A stretch of DNA of 64,000 nt from Vespa crabro (GCF_910589235.1 NC_060970.1:620001-684000), one strand, 5' to 3'; shown: positions 38,015-50,989, numbered from the stretch's first letter. Program-made: numbers and translations. Notes: generated by a model not told the origin, from the letters alone.

Positions 38015-40863
38015 CTACGGGACAGAAGACTGGAGCAAAGTTCGCGGCGTATCTATGGGCCGAACATCTTCATCTTTTCCCTTTGCAAGATGTTCCTGAC
38101 ATACCATGCCACCTCGTTCCACTTCTTCTGGACTCGAAGCATTTTCTCGACAAACGTTGCCCGGAGAGATTACTCCGAGGTCTTGCTCCAAGGCGAGACG
38201 TTCGTCGCTCCAACGGGCATATTTGAAGAATGTGTGGTAGGCGTCGTTGATGGTCGAGTCGCCATTGGGATAGTTGCCGTCTGCTACATTCCTCTTTTCT
38301 GCAAGGTAGGAGCAGAAGAATCCATGCCTGTCAAGAAATGGGTGAGATAGAAGTCGATCTCCCCAGCCTCTCGGTTTAGCTAGCTGTCTAGCAGACTGAT
38401 GAGTCGGATGGTCAACTACCCCTAGGCTCTCGTTCCCATCTGCTTTACCAGGTCTTGAAACTGCTAGACCTGGCGAACCTTGTTGCCTCTTCCTTTCCCA
38501 GAAAGGGCATTTGTTGGTGGACAAATTGTCTCCCCCTGGTCTAGTAGATTGATTGGGATTAACCCCGCAATCTCTACCACCGCGGGCTCAGAGACTGTGC
38601 AGTAGGAGCACGAGATGCGGAGAGCGACCCTCTTCTGTACCACCGCTATGCGCTTGCGGTATGTCTCGTATCGCAGTACTTCGGCACAGACCTCCGCTCC
38701 ATACAGCAACACTGCTTCAGTAGCGCACCTCAGTAGACGCCTCATGCACGGTCGAGGCACGTAGACGTTGGCCATGAGTGTACCAAGCGAGGCTATTACA
38801 TTTACCGCCTTGTCGGTTTCCCTAATTATGTGATGTCCGAAATTGAGCTTGTTGTCGAGCGTTCTACCTAAGTGTTTGACAGCCGACTTAGTCTGGACCG
38901 CCGCGTCTCCTAAGATGAAGCTGCGCAAGGTGTTGATGTGCTTCATCGTAAGTAGCACGATCTCTGGCTTCTGCACTGCTACGGATAGCCCGTGGTCTTC
39001 AATCAAGAAAATGACTCTGCGTATGACCTGGAAGAGCAGCAGCTGTGCACCCTCCATATCTCTTGCAATTATGACAACTGCAATTTCATCTGCGTACCCA
39101 ACGAAGAAAGCACATTTAGGGACTACCATACGAAGGATTCCGTCCTAGAAAATATTTCAGAAATCCGGTCCCAGTATGGAGCCCTGGTCTGTCCCCGATG
39201 TCAACTCTAAGCTACTCGGAAAATTGCTTGTATTGTATTCTAGGAAGAACTTGTTCAAGTAGTCCCCGAGAAATCGGAGTAGGTACTACGGGACCCTGAA
39301 TTTACGATCGAGCGCTTCAAATGCCAAGTCCCACCTGTGGGACTTGAAGGCATTTCTCACGTTTAAGGAGGCCAGCTGACACAAAGGGCTGGAATGGTGA
39401 ATCCCTCGTTCCGTCATTTTGGCGGCCGTGACTGCGTGGCTGGTGGAGAGGCCGGATAGAAATCCATACTGGCGGGCGACAAGATCCCTCGATGCCCTCA
39501 CGGCTGCGTGCAGTCATGGCATAAGCAGCTTCTCCAGGTGCTTGCCAGCCGTATCGAGCATAGAAATTGGCCTGTATGACGAAGCTGCCTCTGCTGGACC
39601 ATTGCCCTTGCTGATGAGCACAAGCCTCGCTTTCTTCCACGGGCCGGGGAAGGTGCTCCACCTGAGGCAAATGTTGTACATGTTTAGCAAGAGCTCAGAG
39701 TGACTCTGCGCGACGGTTTTAATTACTTCCGATGGAAGACCGTCAGGACCTGGAGATTTCTTGTTCCACATAGAATGTGAAAAAATGCGGCTCTTATTCT
39801 GTAAATTGTGGCGCTTCGATTATGCCAGGCGCAGCCCTGCTAATTTCTCTCTTCGGGTGTGAGGGGAATAGAGTATGCACAATGTATTCCAACGTCCTCG
39901 CATCCTGTGGGATCCCTTGCGTACGAGTCCCCAGCTTTCGAGTGACGATCTGGTACCCTAATCCTCACGGATCCCGATCAACATTCTGGCACAGCTCCTT
40001 CCAGAACCGACGTTGACTAACCTTCATGGCCCTCTTCAAAGACTTTTTGGCCGCTTGATACTCTGCAACCAAGGGAGCAGCGTCGAGGTCGCGTCCCTTC
40101 GCTCGTTGTGCTAAACGGCAAAACCTTAAGCACTTCTTACGAAGATCTGCGATCTCGCTCATCCAACAGTATACAGGATGCCTCTGCCGTTTTGTTCTCT
40201 TTTTTGGCACCGCTATCGCGCAAGCCTTTTGGATGAGCTGCATAGTTATTGCATTAATCATCCTTGTTTGTGCAGGTGGCGATAGACGCGCGGAAACAAA
40301 TTAATGGTATCTCCAACCTTCATCTATGATCGAGGACATCCTCTCTCGATACATTCTTGCAATGGTCCACCGGTGGGAGGTCGTTCGACTCTTATCACGG
40401 CTGGCCACCCATCGTGTACATCGAATAGGATGTACTGATGTTCGCTCCCGGTATAATCCTCAATTTCCCGCCAGCCTGCGACTCTTGCCACAAGTTGTTC
40501 GTTGGTTAGAGGTACGTCCGGGATCGTCACTCTGTAGTCCCGCCTTCGGAAGGTTGGTGTCGAGCCTGTATTGAATACTGATAGCTGTAGTCTCGACGCC
40601 ACCTCCATGATTCGTCTTCCTCTGGAGTCCGGCCTGGCCTCCACGCATTCGAGAGCTTTGGCATTGAGGTCTCCAGTCACAATGAGATCCTCTTGAATAT
40701 CCCGGAACGCGTCTTCCAGATCGTCCAGGTTGGTCTGGAAGTCGTCTTTCCGGACGTTCGGGGAGAGATATACGCTGAAATAAGTCGTGGAGTTATGTCT
40801 CACCTGGGTTAGAAGGTGGTGTGCCGCCCTGCTTCTTTTAAGATTGCCCTGAAGTACTCTCAT
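38015..40863 (-). pseudogene. R1-clade ORF2 (endonuclease-RT), copy C, decayed
   Basis: Starts at ATG 40863 (MRVLQGNLKR). The endonuclease has lost about 70 residues after HHLLTQ compared with copies A and D, which removes the first catalytic Glu. The middle motif TGDLNAK is intact, and the last motif reads SEH instead of SDH. An RT N-terminal stretch (39514-39771) contains KKSPGPDGLPSEVIK and LISKG. Motif A reads LNVRNAFKSHRW with Asn replacing the catalytic Asp, and motif C reads YADE. The C-terminal Cys/His region (38200-38330) has lost two Cys. Frames change between 39286 and 39771. A full ORF2 would be about 1,000 residues. Confidence 0.85.
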
Positions 40864-41780
40864 CCTTGTTTCTTCTTGTTGGCTGTTGCATGGGACTCCT
40901 GGAAAGCTTTGCAGGACCTTGATCCCGCCCGGTGCTTCTTAGGTACATCAACGTTATGGTTGCACAGGTAGTAAGAAGCCTCTCTGACCCAGCAATTTTT
41001 GATCTTATGCTCGCCGGAGAAATATCAAAATTTTCTCCGATCAGGGCCTTTGCACGAGGCGTTATAGTGACCATAATCGAAACAATGGTAGCATCTCCTC
41101 ACTTCTGTTCTTCACCTGACCCTGCAGCTGTCGAAGACGACCAGCACTCGGCCGGCCTTTGAAAGCTTCGCAGCTGCTTCTTCTTCTATTTTGACGAGGG
41201 CCAGGCATTGTTGTCTCGCGTTGGGGTTAATCAATCTATCTTCAAGTTTCCCCGAGTAGACTGGCATGGTCCTATTTAGGGTCTCCTCGACTTCCACCAA
41301 CGATGCGCAGCAATCGCAGTCCCGTATCTCCAGCGTAGCTATAGGGACCTGTTTCGTGATGCTGATCGTTTCTCCTACTTCTTTTCCTTAGGGTTTCTGC
41401 GAATGAGGCCCTGATATGCGCAGTGGTATTCTTCAGTTCGAGGAGAACCCCTCCGGTTCTGGTCTGCCGGACCGACCTAACGTCTACCTCTGCGGCGCTA
41501 GTCTTGAAGCGCTGTTGGATGGCTCCGTCTATGTCTGTGTAAGATTAACCTTGCGGAGGTTTCAGGAGGATCGCGTCCGGCCTCGTTTCATTTCTCGGCC
41601 TATCCTTCGATTTGATCGGCTTCTTTTTCTCTTGCTGTGGATGTTCCGCCGCCTTCTTCGCTGTTTTATCCTTATTTTTTCTCTTCTTCTCGAACTCCGT
41701 CTACGTGGTTGCAATAGACGTCGTCGTCTCTTGCATCGGTCTTTTGAGGCTATCTTCAGGCAACTGCGGCGGGCTTGTTG
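40860..41780 (-). pseudogene. R1-clade ORF1 (gag-like), copy C
   Basis: A conserved segment at 41112-41300 (VEVEETLNRTMPVYSG, then NPNARQQCLALVKIEEEAAAKL) matches copy D and is typical of R1-clade gag proteins, upstream of the knuckles. The first CCHC knuckle is intact (CYHCFDYGHYNASC, near 41040-41095). The second is broken by a stop and Cys losses. The frame ends with TGA at 40860-40862, overlapping the ORF2 ATG. The region above 41400 is frame-shifted and low in similarity. Confidence 0.75.
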
Positions 41781-41815
41781 CTATTCTTTGTCAATATCTT
41801 TGTCAATAAAATAAG

Positions 41816-42566
41816 TTAGAACCCGTCAATTAAAATTAAAATTAAATTTTTTATTAAAAACAATAAAATAACCACGTTCGCGTGCGGAACATCATCCAAA
41901 GGTGTAATTAATCAGTGTACTTTAGTGAAACATTTAATACATTAATAAAATTGTTATTGTTAACCAGTGCATGATTTCTTTATATCCATACATTCATCAA
42001 TCCTTATTGCTCGGTGAGGACGAACCGCACGAGTATCCTGCTATAAAATTGTCGTTTCGGTGAGGACGCTCCGCACGTACGACACTTTTCTCTTTCTCTC
42101 CTACCACCAAACAAACACCTCTTCCTATTACTTACCCTCCTAATGCGGAAGGTACGTCGCTGTGGTAGAAAATATCAACTACGTCGTCTGTTAAAGGAGC
42201 TTTAGCACGAAACCGAAATTTATAACGATACTTTGGGTGTTGAATTAATTGAAGAAGAGAAAGAAAATTTTCCCTCATACCGCCTGATTCCCCTGCAGCT
42301 CTCTAGAAGGTGGATACCCCCACTGGACCTTCAGATTTTGGATCAGAGGACCCCCAAATATCTGGAAATAAGTCTCCACCATCAGCTTGGATTGTCTTCC
42401 CAAGAGGTAAGTGAGCATTTGAAATATCGATTCGACACTCGGTGCAAATGCCGAGCCAATTGAACTGCCCAGGTAAGGGCCGAAATGGGCACAAAGCACC
42501 TGCAAGGGTCGGAATAGCTTACATACTTTGGGAGTTAGCTCTATTAAGGTACATAACTTGCGAGAC
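41816..42566. other. Non-repetitive island of unknown origin
   Basis: About 750 bp that match neither the matrix nor the other elements here. The left 60 bp are A/T-rich (AATTAAAATT repeats). Then come two GC-richer hairpin modules (42010-42083), a pyrimidine-rich stretch, and 430 bp of balanced composition. Short open frames exist (42233-42463 plus, 42275-42568 minus) but show no recognisable domain, and coding status is unsupported. No terminal inverted repeats were seen. Confidence 0.6.
42010..42083. other. Two copies of a short hairpin module
   Basis: CGGTGAGGACG-NN-CCGCACG occurs at 42012-42031 and 42057-42076, each flanked by short complementary arms (CTC/GAG for the first, GTCGT/ACGAC at 42051 and 42079 for the second). 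A partial copy in the opposite orientation (CGTGCGGAACATCATCC) lies near 41880. The pairing suggests a structured RNA or a protein-binding site. A hammerhead-like reading was considered, but the conserved core is not met. Confidence 0.45.
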
Positions 42567-42880
42567 ATAACAACGATAATACCGTTGATAGTATTAATAA
42601 CAATAATAACGATAAGAACAATTATAAGAAGAATAACAATAATAACTATAATACGATAATAACGATAATATCGAATATAATAATAATATTATTAATAACG
42701 ATAATAATAAATGTAATGATTGTATGATAATAACGGTAATTATAATAATGATAATAATAAGGGTAATTTTAAAAATACTGATAATAACGATAGTTAGGGT
42801 AATTCGGAATATAACGGTAATAACTGTAATAACGATAATAACAATAATAACCATAATAACTTTTATAACGATAATTCTTT
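42567..42880 (+). repeat. AATAACGAT array flanking RTE-like copy 1
   Basis: A short matrix segment. From about 42660 to its right end it aligns with 59075-59285 beside RTE-like copy 2, including AATATTATTAATAACGATAA and TAAAAATACTGATAATAACG. This part was therefore duplicated together with the element. Confidence 0.85.
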
Positions 42881-45800
42881 CCTCTTCTTCTTTCGATGAG
42901 GCCTGCTAGGGATCACGTGCCAATTTCAATTCTTCTCACTTAGCTGTTTTACTTTCAGTTCCATCCAATATTCCTTCATCTTTTCACTATGGTGTTTCTT
43001 TCTGTCCTCAGATCACTTCGCACCAGGTTCCTTCTTCAATCTTCCTTGAAAACCATCCATTTTTAATAACCTCTTTCTAAAAATCTCTGTCTATTATTTC
43101 TTCCGCACTTATATTATTTCTTTAACTCTCGAATCAAAGCTAGTTGTTGCCTTTTCCTCCCAAAGATACATGAGTGTCCTTTTTGATAATCGGGACTCAT
43201 CTATTCTGTAAATATAGCCAAAAAATTGAAGTCTTCCATTCTTTATCGTTTCTGTCATGTCTTCTGTGTTCCTGTATATGTCGTCATTAGATATTAAATT
43301 CCATACTTTTGTTGTTTTCACTGGACCTAATATTTTCCTCATGATTCTCCTTTCTAGTACTTCTAGTTTATCTAATCTATAATTTAGTAACAAGCATTCA
43401 CTCGCTTATATGCATTCTGGATTCACTACTGTAGCGTAATGTCTTATTTTAAGATTTTTAGATAAACACTTTTTGTTGTAAAAATACTTTGTGATACCAT
43501 ACGCCATTTCCATCTTTCGTAACCTCTCTTCTACTGCAGATTTTTCTAAACCATTTCTTGAATTATTTCTGCTAGGTATTTGAATTTCTTTATTTTTTCC
43601 ATTGCACCAATATCTCTAGATAAAAATTTTGGTGCGTTCTTGATGTTGTTAATAATTTTAATTTTTTCTACGGAGATTTTCAAACCTGCTTTGTTAGGTA
43701 TTTCATCCAAGGGATTGATTTGTGTTGTTGCACTACTTAGGTTATCTGACACATTAGCAAAATCGTCTGCAAATGCTAGGCAACATATTTCAATGCCTTT
43801 GTTTTTTCTACCCAAAGTTACTGTCGGAATGTTTTTTTTCTTTAAACTTTATCTTTCTAATTCTTCCAATTTTTTCTAGAACACAGTTGAACAGAAGAGG
43901 AGATAAACCATCACCTTGCCTTACATCTGTATTTATCTCAAGAGGATTAGATATTTCACTCATAAATTTTACTTTTGAAATCGTGTCAGTATTAGGTTTG
44001 TCAATTTATTTTTAACTCCAAATACACGTATTCTTTTATCTATGGTTTCTCTATCAACCGAGTCAAATGCCTTTTTAAAATCTATACATTTTATAAATAT
44101 ATCTTTGAATTCATTATTCTATGGCGAAATATGGATTTTAAGTTAAAAATTTGTTCTGTACAAGTTTTATCTTTCCGATATCAAGCTTGATACTCGCCCA
44201 GTTGCTTGTCAAGTGTTGTTTCTATTTTATTCGGCAATATATTTGAGATTACCTTGAATGCAGTTTGCAGAAGATATAATTATCATAGTTCAGTTTTTCC
44301 CCTTTTTTATGTAATGGGGGAATTAGTGCTACTTTCCACTCTTCTGGAAACCTCTCTGTTCTCCAAATATCTTCGAAGATTATCTTCAGCTTTTTAATGA
44401 TTTTTGACAGAGACCAATTCAAAAATTCAGCTGTTATAGAGTATTCCCCACTACCTCTATTATTTTTTAGATTTTTAATTGCTTCCTTAATTTTTTCAGC
44501 ATTAGGTGGTATATCTTCTTCCAGATTTTCAGTTGTTTCAGAGAATTCCAATTTATGTTTCGGTTCAGGAAAGTTTATAAGTTGACCGAAGTATTTTGCA
44601 AGTATTTCAGTTTTCCGCATTGCTTAGGACAAGTTTACCATTTTCATTTATGAAGCATATGCTAGGCCCTTGATAACTCTTAAATTGACTCTTAAAAGTC
44701 TAATAGAAATTTCGTGAATTATTTTTAGTAAAGTTGTTTTGCATGTCGATAAATTGTGATTTTTCGAAAGATACTTTAACTCCCCTTATTATTCTAGCAG
44801 TGTCTTTCTTTTGTTGTTTGAATTGGTCATGGTGTTCAGTCTTCCCCGAGCATTTGCACTTTTTCCAAAGTTTTCTTCTATCCTGTAGTGCATCTTCACA
44901 TATTTTGTTCCCCCAAGGTTTTTTTCTATGCTTGGCCAATCAAAATGTTTTCTGGGCTGCGTTGGTTATTTCTTTAGATAAATCTTGGCACTTCCCATAA
45001 TGAGTTACTTTTATTTCTCCCTGAAATGTTTCCATAGTTTCTTTTGTAATTTGGAGTCCATGTGTATTTTACTTTATTATTTTTTCCCCACTTCTGTGAT
45101 TTCTGTTGGGAAAGAATTTGTGTTGAATTTTAGACAAATAGTGATCAGAGTCAAATTCTCTGCTTCTTCATACCTTGACATTCATAATTTCCGTCATATT
45201 TCCTTTGGATATTGCTACACGATCTTCTTGAAATTCACCTAGCATTGGATTTGGAGAAATCCATGTTTTAGCTCTTCTTGGCAATTTCTTGAAGGAAGTC
45301 GACATTACCTTCATTTGAAAGTTCTTACAAATAGTAAGCAATCACATTCCATTTCTAATTGTTCTTTATTGTGCAGCATATTCTCTATTGTTCTATCAAT
45401 TCTCACTATTGGACTATCAATTCTTTCTTCCTATTTCGTCATTCAAATCTCCAAGTAATATCACTACATTTGATTTTGGAATTTTATAACATTGAGATTA
45501 CATTTCATCGTCCAAAAGGTCCCAGAATCCCTCTACTTTATTTTGGTTCACTTTGTTGTCTTTACTTATTGGTGCATGCCAATTAATAAAAGTGTATAAT
45601 TTATTTTTGCATTTCATTTTCGAAAGAGAGATTCTTACTTAGCGGAATTAGAATTTAGTTACCCAGTTTAATAATCTTTATGGATATAAAAGGCTGTTCC
45701 CAAGATTAACATTCCCTTCATAATTTTAATCGTAGGGTTGCCATTAAAGATTCTATAGTCTTTTGTTTCTGTAACATTTTTAGCCAATAAAAATCTTGTC

Positions 45801-46392
45801 CCCGATCTGATAAAATTTGTATATCATTTCTATCCAGAAGTAGTTTTAATTCCTTTTGTTTACCAAACTTTATCAAAGAAATCACATTTATAGTGCCCGA
45901 AAAAACTTCTTTTCAATCTTAAGTCTGGAAGGATTCCAAGGATGCTCCTACTCATCCTTATTGCAGATGTTGGGACTCACCAAAACCCTAGGTCCGGATG
46001 CATTGCATAATGCAATAGTGGATTTTCCTTCTTAGCTGCCACCTGGGGTAGTGCTTTCTTTCAGCGACTTTTCCATATTGATATTGAAATTGTGTGTTAC
46101 AATGATAGGAATAAAATTCCAAAGTAAGATCAGATTGTCAATCTAAAATGATTTGATTTTGTGCTTGACTCCACTAGGTTCTTCCGACCCCACAATCGTG
46201 GAGAAATAAGATCTTTGAAGTATTCATATATCATATTAAAATTATTTTAGTTTTTTGTCCAAATTTTTTATGTCTAAATAAATGTACTATTGTTTAAAAA
46301 ATACTTTACTCTATCCGTCATACACTAAAGATTGTTAAAATAATTAGATGTTTATCGAAAATATTATTTAATAGGTACATCCGATCGAAGTA
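42881..46392 (-). mobile_element. RTE-like non-LTR retrotransposon, copy 1
   Basis: 3.5 kb on the minus strand with a single-ORF layout: APE-type endonuclease, reverse transcriptase, then a C-terminal segment of the RRIMRKILGP...GRLQFFGYIYRID type seen in RTE-like elements. It aligns along its whole length with 59286-62865. The 3' edge (CCTCTTCTTCTTTCGATGAG on the plus strand) adjoins microsatellite in both copies. Clade assignment is by motif style only. Confidence 0.8.
43040..46076 (-). pseudogene. RTE-like ORF (endonuclease-RT), copy 1, decayed
   Basis: The N-terminal start region is near 46076. The endonuclease region (about 45090-45900) is full of stops but keeps the late FDSDHYLSKIQH motif with SDH intact, near 45135. 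The RT N-terminal part (44249-44620) is well preserved (NNRGSGEYSITAEFL, FPEEWKVALIPPLHKKGEK). The middle is broken by several stops. Motif C reads FADD (LAFADDFANVSDNL, 43725-43770), followed by GLKISVEK. The C-terminal part is at 43109-43393. An intact version, at about 1,000 residues, would nick DNA and reverse transcribe the element RNA. Copy 2 is less interrupted in the endonuclease but has lost FADD. Confidence 0.78.
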
Positions 46393-46790
46393 AAATTACG
46401 ATAATTATGATTGTTAGGATAATAACGATAATAGTAATAATACTAAAAATAACGGTAGTAATAAAAGTAGATAATATAACAGGTAATAACGAGAGTCACG
46501 ATAATAACAATAATAATAATAATAAGAACGGTAATATCGATAATAGAAATTATAATAATTATGTTAACAATAATAATGATATTAATAATGATAATAATAG
46601 TAATAACAAAATTAATATTAATAAAGATAATAAAGATAAAAAAGATTATAATGATATTATCTATTATCAGGATAATAAAGACAATAACGATGATAACATT
46701 AATAACCTATATACGATAATAAAATCAATAATAACATTATAAACGGTAGATACTATATTATTAATAATAATAATAATAATAATAATAATG

Positions 46791-46829
<39 letters not shown>

Positions 46830-47970
46830 GCGATAATAACAATAATAATGAAAGTAAAGATATTAATGATAATAATAATAGTAATAATAATAATAATAAC
46901 AGTAACAATAAAGTTAACAATAATTAAGATAATAACGATTATAAAGACAATTTCGATACAATAATAAAAATAATAATAATGATAACGATAAAAACGTTAA
47001 GAACGCTTACAAAGAAAATGACGATAATAACGATAATTTCGATATAACGATAATAACATTAATAATAATAAGTAAAATAATATAAGTGATAGGACAGATG
47101 AAAATAATAACGATAATAACATTAATAACAATTGTAACGATAATAGTAACGATATTAGTTACAATAGTAACGATACATGATAATAACGATAACAATTATA
47201 ATATTGATAATAAAGATAAAAATAAAAATATCGATTGTAACGATAATAACGATAATAACCATAATTATAATTTAAACTATAATAACGATAAAATCGATAA
47301 TAATGATTACAACGATTATGAGGATCATAAAAATAACAACAATAACGACTTCAAAAACGAAAACATCAATAATAATAATAATTTTAATAATAGACTCGAT
47401 AATGATGAAAATAGCGTATCTAAGGATAATAATAATAATAAAGATTGTAATGATAATAACGGTATTAATAATGGTAATGCCAATGATAACGATAATAAAG
47501 CTAAAATCGAGAATAACGTTAATAATTATAATAAAAAAGATAATAAAAATTATAACCATAATAACGATAATAACAGTAATTATAACGATAATAAGAATAC
47601 TAATAATAATAAAAATAATAACGATAAAGACGATAATAAAAATAATAACGATGCTTGCGCTAATAATGATAATAATAATAATAATGATGATTACGGTTAT
47701 AATAAAAATAACAATATTAACGTTAATATTAAGAATAATAATAATAACGATGAGAATGGTAATGGCAATATTAACGATAATAACGACAATAACGATAATA
47801 AGGATTATAATGTTAATTACGATAATAACGATAATAACAATAATAACGATAATATTGATATTTATAAAAATAATAATAATAACGACAATAACGATAATAA
47901 TGATAAAGGCGATAATGATATTAATAATAATAATAACGAAAATGAAGATAATAACGATGATGCAATTAAT

Positions 47971-48003
<33 letters not shown>

Positions 48004-49180
48004 GATAATAAAGAAGAATATAATAATAACGATAATAATGATAATAGCGGTAATAACGATAATAACGTCAATAACAATAATTATAACGATAATCTTATTT
48101 ATATCGATAATAATGATAATAACGATAATATCTATGACACTAATAATAACGATATTAAGGATAATGACGATAAAAAAGGTAATAATTATTGTAACGATAT
48201 TAACGATAATAACGACAAGGAGGATAATGACGTCAATAATGGAAATAATAACGATAATAGTAATACTAATAACAATAAAAATAATAAGGATAATAACGAT
48301 AATAACAAAAATAACGTTACTTGCCATAATATAGATAATAATATTAATAATTAGAATAACGATTTCAATAAAAATAACGATAATAACAACAATACCGGTA
48401 ATTACTATACCAACGATAATAACGATAATAAAAATAATAATGATATTGATAAAAATAATAATATGGATAATAATAAAATTGACGATATTAACTATAATAG
48501 CGATAATAAAGATAATAATGGAACAATAATAATATTAATAATACCGATAATATCGTTAATAATGATAATAATAACGTCAAGGATAATTATAATGATAATA
48601 ACGAAACTAATAGTGATAATAATAATATAAATAATAATAGTAATAATATCGAAAATAACGATAATAACAATAATAACAATAATAACGACAATAACAATAA
48701 TAATAATAATAGTAATAATAATATCAATAATAACAACGACTATAACGTTTATAATAATAATAACAATAATAACGATAATTACGCTGATAACGATACTGCC
48801 GATTATAACGATAAAAACGATAAGAACGATACTAACGATAATTAAATAATAATAACAATAATAATATTAATAATAATAATAATAATAATATCAACAGCGG
48901 TATTTACGATAATAATGATAACAACAGTAATAACAATAATAACAATAATGATTATAACGGTTATAACAATATTAACGATAATCACAGTAATAATGATAAT
49001 AAAGAAATTAAAGATAATAATAATAACAATAATAACTGTAATATTAAAATTGACGATAATATCGATAATAACGATAATAACGTTAATAACGATAGTAATG
49101 TAGATAATCTTAATTATAGCGATAATAACGATAATAACGATAAAAACGATAAGAATAATTATAACGATATTAAGGATTAA
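46393..49180 (+). repeat. AATAACGAT/AAT simple-repeat array
   Basis: Matrix in the usual orientation, with an AAT-rich run near 46763-46830. The 422-codon Asn/Asp-rich open frame (47086-48354) is the matrix read in its AAT-AAC-GAT frame; overlapping frames of similar length are open on both strands. It ends in TTAA at 49177-49180, the insertion point of the MITE. Confidence 0.93.
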
Positions 49181-49903
49181 CCCTTTCGCTCCGACGGGCT
49201 TATATGTACACCTTCGAATTATGATCATTCATGTACGAAGAGCGTATATATACGATCCCAAAAAGCGGATGCTCAGGTACGAAGAGGGTACATATACGTT
49301 CATACCATATATACTTTGATTTCATTTTTTACATGAGATACTCTTTTTATTCGAATATCTGTCAACGCTGCATGCCTTAAAAGCAAATAACTATCATGAA
49401 ATAAAACACTAACGACAAGACGATATTGTGTTTCGTTTTAACGATACACAGTCTCAGTCTTCTTTAGGACATTGCCAGAGACGGATATATATCAGTAAAT
49501 ATTCAATTTCTGCCTTTGTTATAATATGTCGATTTTTTAACTATTTAATTTTTTATACCCAATATTATTCATGGGGAAAGAAAATTTAAGAAAATATTTT
49601 TCGAGAGTGAGAGCAAACACGATTTATGTTCGGCTTAAAATACTATAGTAATTTCGTTGTATTAAAAATATTACATGAACAATAATATAAAATATTTTAA
49701 AAAATAAATTTTGATTATGCACTTTATATTTTAAAAAGAAAGATGATATTACTGAATATAATAAACATCATTGTAAAATTAAGAGAACAAGAAATGACTT
49801 CTAATTACTTCGAAACATTCCCTATTGCAGGGTCAACTACTCAGTAATGCGAACCGTTCACAGCAATAACATTATGGCGCAGGCGCTCCGGAGCGAAAGA
49901 TAA
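49181..49903. mobile_element. piggyBac-like MITE (non-coding)
   Basis: The left end is TTAA followed by CCCTTTCGCTCCG, matching the TTAA target and CCC-starting termini known for piggyBac elements. The right end carries the inverse, CGGAGCGAAAG (49889-49899), giving an 11-bp inverted repeat with 49183-49193. The right outer bases and TTAA have decayed to ATAA. Subterminal repeats of GTACGAAGAG occur at about 49233 and 49278, with an inverted relative near 49206. It has no open frame of note, so it would need a transposase from elsewhere. The right end also contains the palindrome CGCTCCGGAGCG. Confidence 0.75.
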
Positions 49904-49908
49904 TAACT

Positions 49909-49947
<39 letters not shown>

Positions 49948-50369
49948 TTAATTATAATAATTATAATAGTAATAACGATAATAACGATACTTGCGTTAAT
50001 AAAAGTTAAATATAATAATATAATAATACCGATTATTACATAAATAACAATAATAACATTAATCAATATAATAACAAAAATTACAATAATAATGATAATA
50101 AAGATAACAAAGATTCCAACGAAACGATATTTACGATAATAACGATAATAACGATAAAAAAATTAATAATTACGATAGTAAAGCTAATTACAATAAAAAT
50201 GATAAAAATAATAATAATAACGGTAATAATAAAATTAATAATAATAACGATAGTAACGAAAATATCGATAATAATAATAATATTAATAATAAAATCGATT
50301 ATGATAAAAATAGCAAATATAACGATAATAACTATAATAAAGATAATAACAATAACAACGATGATAATG

Positions 50370-50425
<56 letters not shown>

Positions 50426-50960
50426 GATAATAAGGATAAAAACGATAGGAACGACAATAACGATGAGAGAAATAATAAAAATAATAATAGAAACGATAAT
50501 AACGATAATAATTATTATAACGATAATTAAAATAATAATTACAATAAATATAATAACTATAATAACAGTTATAACAATAAAAACGATTATATAGATTATA
50601 AAGATATTAGTAACGATAATAATAATAATATTAATAACAATAATAACGATAATAGAAATAATAAAGGTACTTAAGATAATAACAATAATAATAATATTAA
50701 TAATAGTAATAATGACGATCATTATAAAAATAATGGTAATACAGTTAATAGTAATAATAATAATAATCACGATAATAACGTTAATAATAAGAATAACGTC
50801 TATAACGGTAATGGCGATAATAACAATAATAACGATAATAATGAAATTAATAATAATAATAATTACCAAAATAATAAAATTAACGATAAAAATGATAATA
50901 AGTATAATAAAGGCAATAGCAGTATAATAATAAAACAAGAATAACGATAATAACGTGTTT
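49904..50960 (+). repeat. AATAACGAT/AAT simple-repeat array
   Basis: Matrix between the MITE and its fragment, with a nearly pure AAT run at about 50370-50425. No gene is seen. Confidence 0.92.
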
Positions 50961-50989
50961 ATGATCATTCATGTACGAAGAGCGTACAT
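50961..50989 (+). mobile_element. Short fragment of the piggyBac-like MITE
   Basis: The 26 bp from 50961 are identical to 49221-49246 in the subterminal part of the MITE, in the same orientation. It has no termini. It is followed by a small inverted repeat ATGGTTAT/ATAACCAT at about 50988-51013. This may be the remnant of a second insertion or a patch copied from the first. Confidence 0.65.

Larger units (their letters stand above)
37772..41815 (-). mobile_element. R1-clade non-LTR retrotransposon, copy C
   Basis: A 4-kb minus-strand copy with a 3' UTR and A-rich tail (plus strand TTTTTCTTTTGATGGTCTGAG at its left edge), the whole of ORF2 apart from an internal deletion, and most of ORF1. 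Similarity to copy D stops near 41780-41815, within ORF1, so the 5' end is truncated or rearranged. To the left it abuts a pure AAT run; to the right it abuts the unexplained island 41816-42566. Confidence 0.87.

Noticed and set aside
38843..39148. Plus-strand open frames across the R1-clade and RTE-like copies
   Set aside because: They are antisense shadows of minus-strand ORF2 and gag domains, which show the real motifs.
42010..42083. Hammerhead ribozyme reading of the hairpin pair
   Set aside because: The minus strand of the second module has GAAAC and a pairing outer stem, but the CUGANGA core is absent and the first module lacks GAAAC.
42233..42568. Host exon suggested by open frames and a GAGGTAAGTG splice-donor-like string
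   Set aside because: Short frames with no recognised domain, no acceptor partner and a setting of dead transposons. The string occurs easily by chance.
47086..48354. 422-codon Asn/Asp-rich open frame that resembles a prion-like low-complexity protein
   Set aside because: It is the 9-bp matrix read as AAT-AAC-GAT. Equally long frames overlap it on both strands, and related matrix segments are broken by stops.
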